Shown here piece by piece: positions 56,818-64,000 of a DNA stretch of 64,000 bases (positions are counted from its first letter, which is position 1; the number at the start of each line of letters is the position of its first letter). The DNA is from Minicystis rosea (GTDB taxonomy: Bacteria > Myxococcota_A > Polyangia > Polyangiales > Polyangiaceae). The notes beneath the pieces are model-generated. The model saw only the letters and a list, made by a program, of their open reading frames with translations, did not search any database and was not told the origin of the DNA. The stretch lies in assembly GCA_001931535.1 (NCBI GenBank), contig CP016211.1, forward strand, positions 10,400,377 through 10,464,376, in the 5' to 3' direction. The translations under genes and the position numbers were made by a program.

Positions 56818-56827
56818 AACTTCAGCA

Positions 56828-56886
56828 CCGAGCGCCGCGGACGGAGACCTTCCCCCCCAGGTCCGTTCCGGCGCTTTTTCTTTTTT
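56828..56886 (+). ncRNA. Candidate hairpin small RNA ending in an intrinsic terminator
   Basis: The outer stem AGCGCCG (56831-56837) pairs with CGGCGCT (56869-56875), an inner stem GACCT (56846-56850) pairs with AGGTC (56859-56863), and the loop is TCCCCCCC. A T-rich tail (TTTTTCTTTTTT) follows, the strongest intrinsic terminator seen in this window. With the -24/-12 element just upstream, the whole transcript would be about 60 bases, essentially the hairpin. The C-only loop could pair with G-rich ribosome-binding sites. Alternatively it is only the terminator of the amidotransferase mRNA with a 280-base 3' tail. Confidence 0.5.
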
Positions 56887-57130
56887 GTTCTTCGCCCCGG
56901 TCGCCCCTGTCTCGTCGCGCGCTGAAGGCGCGCCATTCTTCGGCTCCGCACCTTGACGGCTGGAAGAGGGGAACGGTACGCTCTGGGTAGCGGGCGAGGG
57001 GTCTTCTCGGCGGTTGCCTCGCGCTAGCCCAAGAGACCGAGATCACAGGGAAAGGTCGCGTCGGGCCCTGCCGGGCACGCAAACGTGCCATGAAGCCGGG
57101 CGGGACTGCCGCGCACCCAAGAATTCACGC

Positions 57131-58033
57131 GTGAACGACTTCGACGAAAAGACACGTGTGACCCAGGTGGTGCAGCCACCGCCGGGTGTCGGCGCTCCCC
57201 GGAGCACGACGGACTGCTTGGTGGTGATCTACACCAAGGAGCCGACGCTCCTCGGGAAGCGGTTCGTCTTGGAGAACAACCCGACCCGTGTCGGCCGCGG
57301 CGCCGACAACCACATCATGCTCGACGGCGACTCGGTGTCGCGCCGACACGCGCAGTTCGAGCAGCGCGGGCCCGGTTGGGTCGTCGCCGATCAAGGCAGC
57401 ACCAACGGCACGTATTGCAACGACGAGCAGATCTCGCGTGAGGTCGTCCTACGCAACGGCGACCGGGTGAAGATCGGACCGACGATCTTCAAGTTCCTCT
57501 CCGGCGCCGACGTCGAAGCGCAGTACCACGAAGAGATCTACCGAATGACCATCATGGATGGTCTGACGCAGATCCATAACAAGCGGTACCTCTACGAAGC
57601 GCTGGAGCGCGAGATCATCCGCGGCCGCCGGCACGAGCGGGATTTGGCGATTCTGCTGTTCGACATCGATCACTTCAAGCGCATCAACGACGTGCACGGC
57701 CACCTCGCAGGCGACTTCGTCTTGAAGGAGCTCGCGCGCATCGTGCAGGCGCGCATCCGCAGGGACGAGGTCTTCGCGCGCTACGGCGGCGAGGAGTTCT
57801 CGATCATCCTGCCCGAGACGTCCCTCGAGGGCGCCGTCGCGCTCGGCGAGACGCTGCGGCAGAAGGTGAGCGAGCACGTCTTCGTGTTCCAGGCGGACGC
57901 CATCAAGGTGACGATCAGCGTCGGCGCTGCGCTGTTGCAGGACAGCGATCGCACGGCGAACGATCTCATCAAGCGCGCGGACGAAAAGCTTTACTTCGCG
58001 AAAAACAGCGGACGGAATCGCGTCTGCGCTTGA
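57131..58033 (+). CDS. FHA-GGDEF diguanylate cyclase
   Basis: A 300-residue cytoplasmic protein. Residues about 35-125 are an FHA phosphothreonine-binding domain (TRVGRGADNHIMLDGDSVSR, QGSTNGTYCND). Residues 140-300 are a GGDEF domain with the active-site RYGGEEFSIIL, DIDHFKRINDVHGH and TISVGAALL, so it should make cyclic di-GMP. The inhibitory RxxD site reads RRDE at the equivalent position and is therefore not canonical. The FHA domain suggests control by a Ser/Thr kinase. The GTG at 57131 begins the natural N-terminus VNDFDEKTRV. The leader (57001-57130) contains hairpins, including GGCACG-CAAA-CGTGCC (57074-57089). Confidence 0.93.
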   Translation: MNDFDEKTRVTQVVQPPPGVGAPRSTTDCLVVIYTKEPTLLGKRFVLENNPTRVGRGADNHIMLDGDSVSRRHAQFEQRGPGWVVADQGSTNGTYCNDEQISREVVLRNGDRVKIGPTIFKFLSGADVEAQYHEEIYRMTIMDGLTQIHNKRYLYEALEREIIRGRRHERDLAILLFDIDHFKRINDVHGHLAGDFVLKELARIVQARIRRDEVFARYGGEEFSIILPETSLEGAVALGETLRQKVSEHVFVFQADAIKVTISVGAALLQDSDRTANDLIKRADEKLYFAKNSGRNRVCA

Positions 58034-58120
58034 GCGTGATCGCTCGGTGTCGTCGCCCGCATAGGCCGGGCCGAGCGTGTGTGGTCTTGTTACGATGGGG
58101 GCTTCGTCAGGAGATGCGCC

Positions 58121-59482
58121 ATGCCCCTCAGCGAGTTTCCACTTCCAGCCGCCGACGTCGCGGGTGACGAGCCTCCCGAGATCCACGTCGAGCCTCCTGG
58201 GCCCATGTCCCGCAGCGCGGTTGGCCGCCTCGCGCAGGTGGAGTGCCCGGCCTTCGGGCACCGGCGCGACGTGCGCGAAGCGCAGACCGGCGCGGAGATG
58301 CTCCCGATCGTGCTGGCCTCCGGCAAGGGATCGAACCTCTACGACGTCGATGGGAACCGCTACGTCGATCTCATCGCCGGGTTCGGCGCGCTCCTGCTCG
58401 GGCACGCGGCGACGCCGGTGCTGCGCGCCGTCGAGGGACAATCGCAGCGGCTTTTGATGGGGCTCGGCGACGTCTACTCGGCGGACGCGAAGATCGCGTT
58501 GCTCGAGCGGATCGCGTCGTTGCATCCGGGCGTGCGGCCGCGCGTGATGCTCTCACAGAGCGGGAGTGACGCGGTGACGTGCGCGATCAAGACGGCGCGG
58601 CTCGCGACTGGGCGACCGGGGATCGTGGCCTTCGAGGGCGCGTATCACGGCCTCGGCTATGCGGCGCTCCCGGCCTGCGGCGTGCGGCCGTCGTACCGCG
58701 CGCCGTTCGCAGATCAGCTCAATCCGCACGTCTCCTTCGCGCCTTATGCGCGCAACGAGGCCGAGATCGATCGCGCGCTCGATGCCGTGGAGAAGGCGCT
58801 CGCGGGCGGCGAGGTGGGCGCGGTGTTGATCGAGCCGGTGCTCGGTCGCGGCGGGTGCATCGTGCCGCCGGACGCGTTCTTGAAGGGCGTGCTCGAGGCG
58901 GCGCATCGGCGGGGAGCGATGGTGATCGCGGACGAGATTTGGAGCGGGCTCGGGCGGTCCGGCGCGATGGTGCGATCGACCGCGGTCGGCGCGCCGGCCG
59001 ACATCCTCTGCTTCGGCAAAGGCCTCGGCGGCGGCGTGCCCATCTCGGCGTGCGTGGCCGCCGAAGACGTGATGATGGCTTGGGCGCAGTCGGATCACGG
59101 CGAGGTGCTGCACACGTCGACGCACGCGGGATCGCCGGTCGCGTGCGCCGCCGCCGTGGCGACGATGGACTCGCTGCGCTTCCGCAAGCTGCCTGCGCGG
59201 GCGCACGAGCTCGGCGCGCGCGTACGGGAGTCGCTCCGCAGCGCGCTCGAAGGTCGTCCGGGCGTCGTCGAGGTGCGCGGCGCGGGCCTGATGATCGGCA
59301 TCGAGCTCGACAGCGGCGAGCGCGCGCTCCGCGCCATGCGCGGGATGCTCGCGCGCGGTTACCTCGTGCTCACGGGCGGCCAGCGCTCCGAGATGCTCAC
59401 GCTCACGCCGCCCCTCAACATTCACGAAGACCGACTCATGGACGCCGTCGAAGCCCTCGGGGCCGTCCTCGCGAGCGGTTGA
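58121..59482 (+). CDS. Class III aminotransferase
   Basis: A 453-residue PLP enzyme of the omega-aminotransferase class. The ATG follows an AGGAG ribosome-binding site. Motifs: GADAVTCAIK-like SGSDAVTCAIKTARLATGR near residue 148, the Asp in VIADEIWSGLGRSG near residue 270 that holds the PLP ring nitrogen, and the PLP Lys in LCFGKGLGGGVPIS near residue 298. Members transfer amino groups to aldehydes or ketones. It is the first gene of a coupled cassette; the LuxE- and LuxC-like proteins downstream would make fatty aldehydes, a suitable acceptor. Confidence 0.92.
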   Translation: MPLSEFPLPAADVAGDEPPEIHVEPPGPMSRSAVGRLAQVECPAFGHRRDVREAQTGAEMLPIVLASGKGSNLYDVDGNRYVDLIAGFGALLLGHAATPVLRAVEGQSQRLLMGLGDVYSADAKIALLERIASLHPGVRPRVMLSQSGSDAVTCAIKTARLATGRPGIVAFEGAYHGLGYAALPACGVRPSYRAPFADQLNPHVSFAPYARNEAEIDRALDAVEKALAGGEVGAVLIEPVLGRGGCIVPPDAFLKGVLEAAHRRGAMVIADEIWSGLGRSGAMVRSTAVGAPADILCFGKGLGGGVPISACVAAEDVMMAWAQSDHGEVLHTSTHAGSPVACAAAVATMDSLRFRKLPARAHELGARVRESLRSALEGRPGVVEVRGAGLMIGIELDSGERALRAMRGMLARGYLVLTGGQRSEMLTLTPPLNIHEDRLMDAVEALGAVLASG

Positions 59483-59500
59483 ACGCCGAGGATTCGTTCC

Positions 59501-60625
59501 GTGTTTTCCGCCGCCGAAAGCGATCTCCTCCACGCCCGCGTGCGAGCCTTCATGGCCGCGTCGCTGCGCGGTGAGGCCACCGAGCCGTTCGACACGCTGG
59601 CCCTCGATCTCGCGCGCTTCCAGGCGGTGCACGTGCCGGCCATCGCGCGCCTCGGTCGGGCGCGGGGCGCGGCGATCGCCGAGCTGCGCGAGGCATCCGG
59701 GATCCCCGCGGTGCCTTCGGATGTGTTCCGGCTCGCGCGCATCGCCGCGCATCCACGGGAGCTCGACGTCGCGCTCTTTCGCACGAGCGGCACGTCGCAG
59801 GGCGCCGAGGCGCGCGGCGAGCACCCGATGCGCACGACGGAAACCTACGAGCGCGGCGCCCTCGCATGGGGCCAGCGCTTCCTCTGGCCCGATCACGCGG
59901 ACCTGCAAGCCATCGTGCTGGCACCGCCGATCGCCGAGCAAGGCGACTCGTCGCTCGGCTTCATGCTCGATCGCTTCGCGCATGGCTTCGCCCGGCCGCC
60001 CGTGTTCGTCATCCATCGCGGCGCGGATGGCGACGGCGTGATCGATTTCGCGGAAATCGTGCGCGCCACCGCCGAGGCGCGGAGCAGCGGTCATCCGGTG
60101 CTCGTCCTCGCAACCTCGTTCGCGTTGGTGCATTTGATCGAAGGCGCATCGGGGCTCGATCTGCGTCTCACGCCCGGGAGCCGCGTGATGCAGACGGGCG
60201 GTTTCAAGGGCAAGTCACGCGAGATTGCAGCGGACGTGCTGCGCCGGATGGTGGCGGAGACGTTCGGCGTGAACGAAGATCACGTGGTGAGCGAGTACGG
60301 CATGACCGAGCTGTCGAGCCAGCTCTACGAGGGCACGCTCGCGGGTGCGCTCGGACATGGGCCGAAGCTCGCGCATGGGATCTTCGTGCCGCCCCCGTGG
60401 GTGCGCGTGACGCCGGTGGATCCGGTTTCGCTCGAGCCGGTCGCGTCCGGCGAGAACGGGATCGGGCGCATCGTCGATCTCGCCAACGTCGACTCGAGCG
60501 TCGCGATCCAGACGGCGGATCGGGTGCGAATCACATCCTTCGGGATCGAGCTGCTCGGCCGGCTGCCCGGCGCGACGCCGCGTGGATGCTCGATCGCCAT
60601 CGACGAGATGTTGGGCCGGGCGTGA
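59501..60625 (+). CDS. LuxE-like acyl-protein synthetase
   Basis: A 374-residue LuxE-family enzyme (ATP-dependent acyl-protein synthetase). The family motif FRTSGTSQG near residue 90 and the later SEYGMTELSSQLYEG resemble adenylating enzymes of the ANL type; RITSFGIELLGRL is near the C-terminus. In bioluminescence LuxE activates a fatty acid and passes it to the reductase LuxC. GTG start 18 bases after the aminotransferase stop; its stop overlaps the luxC-like GTG by four bases. No luxAB luciferase is nearby, so the aldehyde has another use. Confidence 0.88.
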   Translation: MFSAAESDLLHARVRAFMAASLRGEATEPFDTLALDLARFQAVHVPAIARLGRARGAAIAELREASGIPAVPSDVFRLARIAAHPRELDVALFRTSGTSQGAEARGEHPMRTTETYERGALAWGQRFLWPDHADLQAIVLAPPIAEQGDSSLGFMLDRFAHGFARPPVFVIHRGADGDGVIDFAEIVRATAEARSSGHPVLVLATSFALVHLIEGASGLDLRLTPGSRVMQTGGFKGKSREIAADVLRRMVAETFGVNEDHVVSEYGMTELSSQLYEGTLAGALGHGPKLAHGIFVPPPWVRVTPVDPVSLEPVASGENGIGRIVDLANVDSSVAIQTADRVRITSFGIELLGRLPGATPRGCSIAIDEMLGRA

Positions 60626-61767
60626 GCGATTCGACGGACGCGCGCAGGGCGCGGATCGCGCGGACGGTGGCCATCGCACGGCGCGTGGCCGATCGCGACG
60701 ATCCGCTTGGAAAAGAGGCGCGCGCCGAGCTCGCGGTGTTCTCGGGGCTCTCGGCCGAGGGCGTGGAGCTGGCGCTCACGGAGCACCTCGAGATCGATCC
60801 TTCTGCCGGTGATCTCGACGCGCTCCTCGCCTCGGTGGCCACGGCGCCGCGCTGCCACGTGGTGCTGGCGGCCAACGTGTGCACGGCGGCGCTGCGCGCG
60901 ATCGCCTGCGCGACGGCGACGGCACCGGCGATCTTCGTGCGGCCTTCACGCCGGGATCCGGTGCTGGCCGCGATCCTGACACGTGAGCTCGCAGCTGATC
61001 CAGCGTTCCGCGCGGCAGGTGGCTCGATCGCGCGCATCGAAGAGATCAAGCCGACACCGGGGGACGAGCTGCACATCTATGGCTCCGACGAGACCGTCGC
61101 GGCGATCTCGGCTTCCGTCGCTCGCGGTGTCGTCGTGCGCGGTCATGGTACCGGCCTCGGCCTCGCGGTGGTGGGCGCCGGGATCGGCGTCGATGTGGCA
61201 GCGCCTGCGATCGCGCGCGACGTCGTGCCCTTCGATCAACGTGGCTGCCTCTCGCCGCGCGCGGTCCTCGTGGAGGGTGGCGTCGCTCGCGCCTCGGCCT
61301 TCGCCGAGGCCCTCGCACAGCAGCTCGCGACCCTCGGCGCACGCGTGCCACGTGGCCCGCTCGACGAAGCGACGGCCGCCGACGTGACGCGCTATCGCGC
61401 CACCATCGAGGCCATTGGTGTCGTGCATCGTGGCGCGGATCACGTCGTGGGGCTCGATCCCGAGCCGCGCGCGCTCATCTTGCCGCCGACGGCGCGCGTC
61501 GTTCATGTCGTCCCGGTCGAGGCGGCGGAGGTGGCGGCGTTGCTCACACCCTGGGCCGCCCACGTGACGTGTTTCGGCGCGGGTGGTGATGGAGATCTCG
61601 TGCGTGCCGTGCAGGCCCTCGGGCCTCGGGCGCGGTGTGCCACCCTCGGGCGCATGCAGAAGCCGCCGCTCGACGGTCCGGTGGATCTACGTCACCGTGA
61701 GCGCGAAGACGATGCCGAGGCTGTCGCGGCGCAGCCCGGCGCGGGTTATCGTATGCAGGGTTCTTGA
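60622..61767 (+). CDS. LuxC-like acyl-CoA/acyl-protein reductase
   Basis: A 381-residue reductase of the LuxC family in the aldehyde dehydrogenase superfamily. The catalytic Cys is in FDQRGCLSPRAVLVE near residue 213; the NADPH-binding region lies near GTGLGLAVVGAGIG. LuxC reduces acyl groups to aldehydes. The GTG start overlaps luxE and the stop overlaps the next ATG by one base. With LuxE and an aminotransferase in one operon, an aldehyde-to-amine route is the simplest reading, but the product is unknown. Confidence 0.88.
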   Translation: MSDSTDARRARIARTVAIARRVADRDDPLGKEARAELAVFSGLSAEGVELALTEHLEIDPSAGDLDALLASVATAPRCHVVLAANVCTAALRAIACATATAPAIFVRPSRRDPVLAAILTRELAADPAFRAAGGSIARIEEIKPTPGDELHIYGSDETVAAISASVARGVVVRGHGTGLGLAVVGAGIGVDVAAPAIARDVVPFDQRGCLSPRAVLVEGGVARASAFAEALAQQLATLGARVPRGPLDEATAADVTRYRATIEAIGVVHRGADHVVGLDPEPRALILPPTARVVHVVPVEAAEVAALLTPWAAHVTCFGAGGDGDLVRAVQALGPRARCATLGRMQKPPLDGPVDLRHREREDDAEAVAAQPGAGYRMQGS

Positions 61768-63233
61768 TGTCTTCCCGATCGAAGAACGAGCAGCACGCCG
61801 TGATCACGCCGGAGCACGACGGCAGCACGAGCACACCGCGCGCTCCGGCGGCGGCGCGCATCCATGCGCGCGGCGAGGGCGAGGGGCGGCTCGATCGGGT
61901 GCTCGACTTCGTGCAGTTCGTCGCCAAGCCGATGCCGCTGTCGCTGCTGCTCGACGAGGCGCCGCGGCGGATCGCGGAGATCGTCGGCGCCAACGTGGCC
62001 TCGCTCTATCTGCGCGAGGGCGAAGGCGGCGAGCTGGTGCTCCGCGGCAACGTCGGCTTTCCGCTGGGCGCGCGCGGCACCGTGCGCATGGCCGTCGGTG
62101 AAGGCATCACCGGCATGGCCGTCGAGGTCATGCGGCCCATCTCGGTCATTCAAGCTTCGGAGCACGAGCGCTACCGCGCGTTCCCCGAGCTCGACGAGGA
62201 CCGCTATCCCGTCTTCCTCGCCGTACCTGTCCTCGGCCACCAGCGCGCGCTCGGTGCGCTCGTCGTGCAGCGCGCCGGCGATCGCGCGTTCACCGACAGC
62301 GACATCGATCTCATCGTCGCGCTCACCGCGCCCATCGCCTCGGGCATCCGGCACGCGCAGCTCCTCGACGACAAGACGGAGCGGCAGCAAGCGCGTCGCA
62401 CCGGCGGCGGCACGCGCAAGGTCACGCTGCCCGGCGTGCCCATCGTCCCGGGCCGCGCGCTGGGCGCGATCGCCGCGATCCGGCGCCCCGCGAGCGTCCC
62501 GGCGCGCAAGCCCGGCGGTGAAGATCCGCGCCTCCTCCACAGCGCCTTCGAGGTCACCGGCAAGGCGATCCACGCGCTCATCGCGCAGGCCGCGACGTTG
62601 AAGATGAGCGGAGAGGCGCTCTTCCTCTCGACCTATCAGCTCCTCGTCAGCGACGGCCGCCTCCGCGGCCGCGCCATCGAGCTCATCGGTCAGGGGCACG
62701 GCGTCGCGCAGGCGCTCGGCCTCGTCGCGCGCGAGGCCGCGCGTGCCGCCAACGGCATCGTGGGCGACAAGTTCATGCAGGATCGCGCGCGCGACATCGA
62801 AGATTTCTGCGACGCGCTCCTCATGCTCGCCTCGCCCGATCAACGCGCCGAGCTGCCGTCGAAGGCGGTGCTCTTGGGCGACGAGATCACCGTCTTCGAT
62901 CTGCTCGTTTCGGCCCGCGCGCAGCCCGTCGGCGTCGTGCTCTCCGAGCGCGCCAAGAGCCCGCGCACGCAGGTGCTGCTCAAGCTCATGGGCGTGCCTT
63001 CGATCATCGACGTGGGCGGTGCCTTCCGCTGGGCCTCGCCCGGTGACGTGGCGCTGATCGACGCCGATCACGGTTTCCTCGTGATCAACCCGTCGAAGGC
63101 GGAGATCGCTTCGGTGCGCGCCGCGCGCCGCGAGGAACGCCACCGCGCGCTCGCCGCCGCCGAGACCATCGATGTCGAAGGCGACACGCTCCCGGGCGTC
63201 GCGACCGGCGAAAACGGCGTGAGCGACGCATGA
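61767..63233 (+). CDS. GAF protein with inactive enzyme I-like domain
   Basis: A 488-residue protein. Residues about 45-200 are a GAF domain (VGANVASLYLREGEGGELVL, AVPVLGHQRALGALVVQ). Residues about 225-470 match the N-terminal (HPr-interacting and phosphohistidine) domains of PtsP/enzyme I (FMQDRARDIEDFCDALLML, LLGDEITVFDLL, DADHGFLVINPS). The phosphohistidine motif, normally GGRTSHTAI, reads RAKSPRTQV, so the His is replaced by Arg, and the C-terminal PEP-binding barrel is absent. It cannot work as a phosphotransferase and is probably a sensor or scaffold. ATG at 61767 overlaps the luxC-like stop. Confidence 0.85.
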   Translation: MSSRSKNEQHAVITPEHDGSTSTPRAPAAARIHARGEGEGRLDRVLDFVQFVAKPMPLSLLLDEAPRRIAEIVGANVASLYLREGEGGELVLRGNVGFPLGARGTVRMAVGEGITGMAVEVMRPISVIQASEHERYRAFPELDEDRYPVFLAVPVLGHQRALGALVVQRAGDRAFTDSDIDLIVALTAPIASGIRHAQLLDDKTERQQARRTGGGTRKVTLPGVPIVPGRALGAIAAIRRPASVPARKPGGEDPRLLHSAFEVTGKAIHALIAQAATLKMSGEALFLSTYQLLVSDGRLRGRAIELIGQGHGVAQALGLVAREAARAANGIVGDKFMQDRARDIEDFCDALLMLASPDQRAELPSKAVLLGDEITVFDLLVSARAQPVGVVLSERAKSPRTQVLLKLMGVPSIIDVGGAFRWASPGDVALIDADHGFLVINPSKAEIASVRAARREERHRALAAAETIDVEGDTLPGVATGENGVSDA

Positions 63234-64000
63234 ACAGCGATCGGCCGACGGCGCGGGAGCTCGAGCTCGTCGCCGCCGCCGAGCCGATCCCGTCGGCGCC
63301 GCCGCCGCTCGCGTCCCCGAGCGAGGCGCTCGCGATGCTCGTGCGGCGCGGCTTCTCGCCGTCGCTCGCCGCGCTCGATCTGCCGTTCTCGCCGAGCCTC
63401 TCCGAAGCTTCGGCCGCGCGCCTCGAAGACGCGCTCGATCACTATGCCTTCCGTCTCTTCCTGCGCGGCGCCATCCACCATCGGGACGGCTTCCTGCCGG
63501 AGGAGGCCACGCGCTTCCTCTCGCGCGAACGCGCCGCCGAGCGCGCCGCGCAGGCCGACGCGCTCGGCCTCCTCACGCGCGCGCCCGGCGGCCGTTATCG
63601 TCTCGTGCATCCCTGCGCGAGCTTCGGCGGCACGCTGGAGTGGTACGTCGCGCGCCGCCTCGGCGCCCGCTACGCGCTCGATGCGGTGGCCGGCGTGAAG
63701 TTCCACGCGCCCGGCGTGGGCGGCGATCTCGACGTCGTCGCCGCCGCCGAGGGCCGCTTGATTTCGTTGGAGCTCAAATCATCTCCACCGAAGCACATCG
63801 CCGAGGACGAGGTGGGCGCCTTCCTCGATCGCGTCCGCGTGCTCCGGCCGCACGTCGCCATCTTCGCGGTCGACACGGCCCTTCGCCTCGCGGACAGAGT
63901 CATTCCTCTCTTCGCCGACGTCGCCGCGCGCCGCGCGCGACCGCTCACGCCTCACCGCGTCGATCGCGAGCTCTGGGCGCTCTCCCCGCATCTCTACGCG
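63230..64000 (+). CDS. Putative PD-(D/E)XK-type nuclease-like protein, 3'-truncated
   Basis: The ATG at 63230 overlaps the preceding stop (ATGA), and the frame stays open to the window end, giving at least 257 residues. An N-terminal Pro/Ala-rich part is followed by a helical domain with a winged-helix look (RAAQADALGLLTRAPGGRYR). Then comes GVGGDLDVVAAAEGRLISLE-LKSS near residues 162-185, which has the Asp and the E-x-K of PD-(D/E)XK nucleases. The rest (EVGAFLDRVRVLRPHVAIFA) fits the following helix and strand. Family assignment is tentative, and the C-terminus is missing. Confidence 0.65.
   Translation, partial: MNSDRPTARELELVAAAEPIPSAPPPLASPSEALAMLVRRGFSPSLAALDLPFSPSLSEASAARLEDALDHYAFRLFLRGAIHHRDGFLPEEATRFLSRERAAERAAQADALGLLTRAPGGRYRLVHPCASFGGTLEWYVARRLGARYALDAVAGVKFHAPGVGGDLDVVAAAEGRLISLELKSSPPKHIAEDEVGAFLDRVRVLRPHVAIFAVDTALRLADRVIPLFADVAARRARPLTPHRVDRELWALSPHLYA

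Noticed and set aside
57046..57115. Possible c-di-GMP (GEMM-I) riboswitch before the GGDEF gene: CACAGGGAAA, ACGCAAA and AGCCGGG occur in the expected order.
   Set aside because: The ACGCAAA segment lies in a self-contained hairpin (GGCACG-CAAA-CGTGCC), which leaves it unable to form the GEMM core, and the AAACC pairing partner is missing. A covariance-model search would settle it.
59501..61767. A bioluminescence (lux) operon.
   Set aside because: Only LuxE- and LuxC-like genes are present; there are no luxA, luxB or luxD genes, and the upstream gene is an aminotransferase.

Overview
The window is gene-dense, very GC-rich chromosomal DNA (by eye about two thirds to 70% G+C) with many GTG starts and strings of genes joined by 4-base GTGA or ATGA stop/start overlaps. 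A Bat aerotolerance operon, a Ser/Thr protein kinase paired with a PEGA-domain protein, many lipoproteins and secreted proteins with Asp/Gly- or Ser/Gly-rich linkers, an extra TonB/ExbB/ExbD set and a sigma-54-type promoter all fit a myxobacterium. I would place it in the Polyangiales (Sorangium/Polyangium side), but this rests on gene style only, not on a marker phylogeny.

Layout. 1-5.3 kb: the 3' part of lpxK, a lipoprotein, gcvPB and several small unknown genes, with an array of two-hairpin repeats (1435-1641). 5.57-14.8 kb: one tightly coupled operon, moxR - DUF58 - DUF4381-like - batA - batB - TPR lipoprotein (with an apparent frameshift) - batD - batE. 15.5-18.9 kb, minus strand: an ExbD-like protein, a PEGA/TPR outer-membrane protein and a Ser/Thr kinase. 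19.1-29.2 kb: four 16-bp palindromes followed by a nine-gene envelope transport operon (binding-protein-like protein, lipoproteins, OprP-type porin, ExbB, ExbD, TonB, and a TonB-dependent receptor carrying its own TonB C-terminal domain). 29.2-32.3 kb: glutaredoxin and a divergent ClpB. 32.3-37.3 kb, minus strand: a carrier-protein-based cassette (acyltransferase 3, hexapeptide transferase, FkbH-like protein, ACP, MaoC-SDR fusion), probably making and attaching a short acyl group. 37.5-38.8 kb: a radical SAM protein and an HxsD-like protein. 38.8-40.6 kb: rplU-rpmA with promoter and leader, then a HAD phosphatase. 41.6-42.5 kb is gene-poor, followed by tRNA-Lys and tRNA-Arg.

42.8-56.6 kb is mostly housekeeping and stress genes: a MepA-like endopeptidase, exonuclease III, an esterase, a NarL-type regulator facing a HAD-GH65 glycoside phosphorylase with a universal stress protein, a PP2C phosphatase, an EI24 membrane protein, hemE and a class II amidotransferase. 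56.7-56.9 kb holds a palindrome, a -24/-12 promoter and a terminator-like hairpin with a C-only loop and no ORF, a candidate sigma-54-driven small RNA. 57.1-64 kb: an FHA-GGDEF protein, then a coupled cassette of class III aminotransferase, LuxE-like and LuxC-like proteins, a GAF/enzyme-I-like protein without its phospho-histidine, and a nuclease-like protein cut by the window end.

Most promising for undescribed biology: the sigma-54 hairpin RNA locus, the palindrome-controlled transport operon, the aminotransferase-LuxE-LuxC cassette, the radical SAM/HxsD pair and the two-hairpin repeat family, whose stems show compensatory changes.
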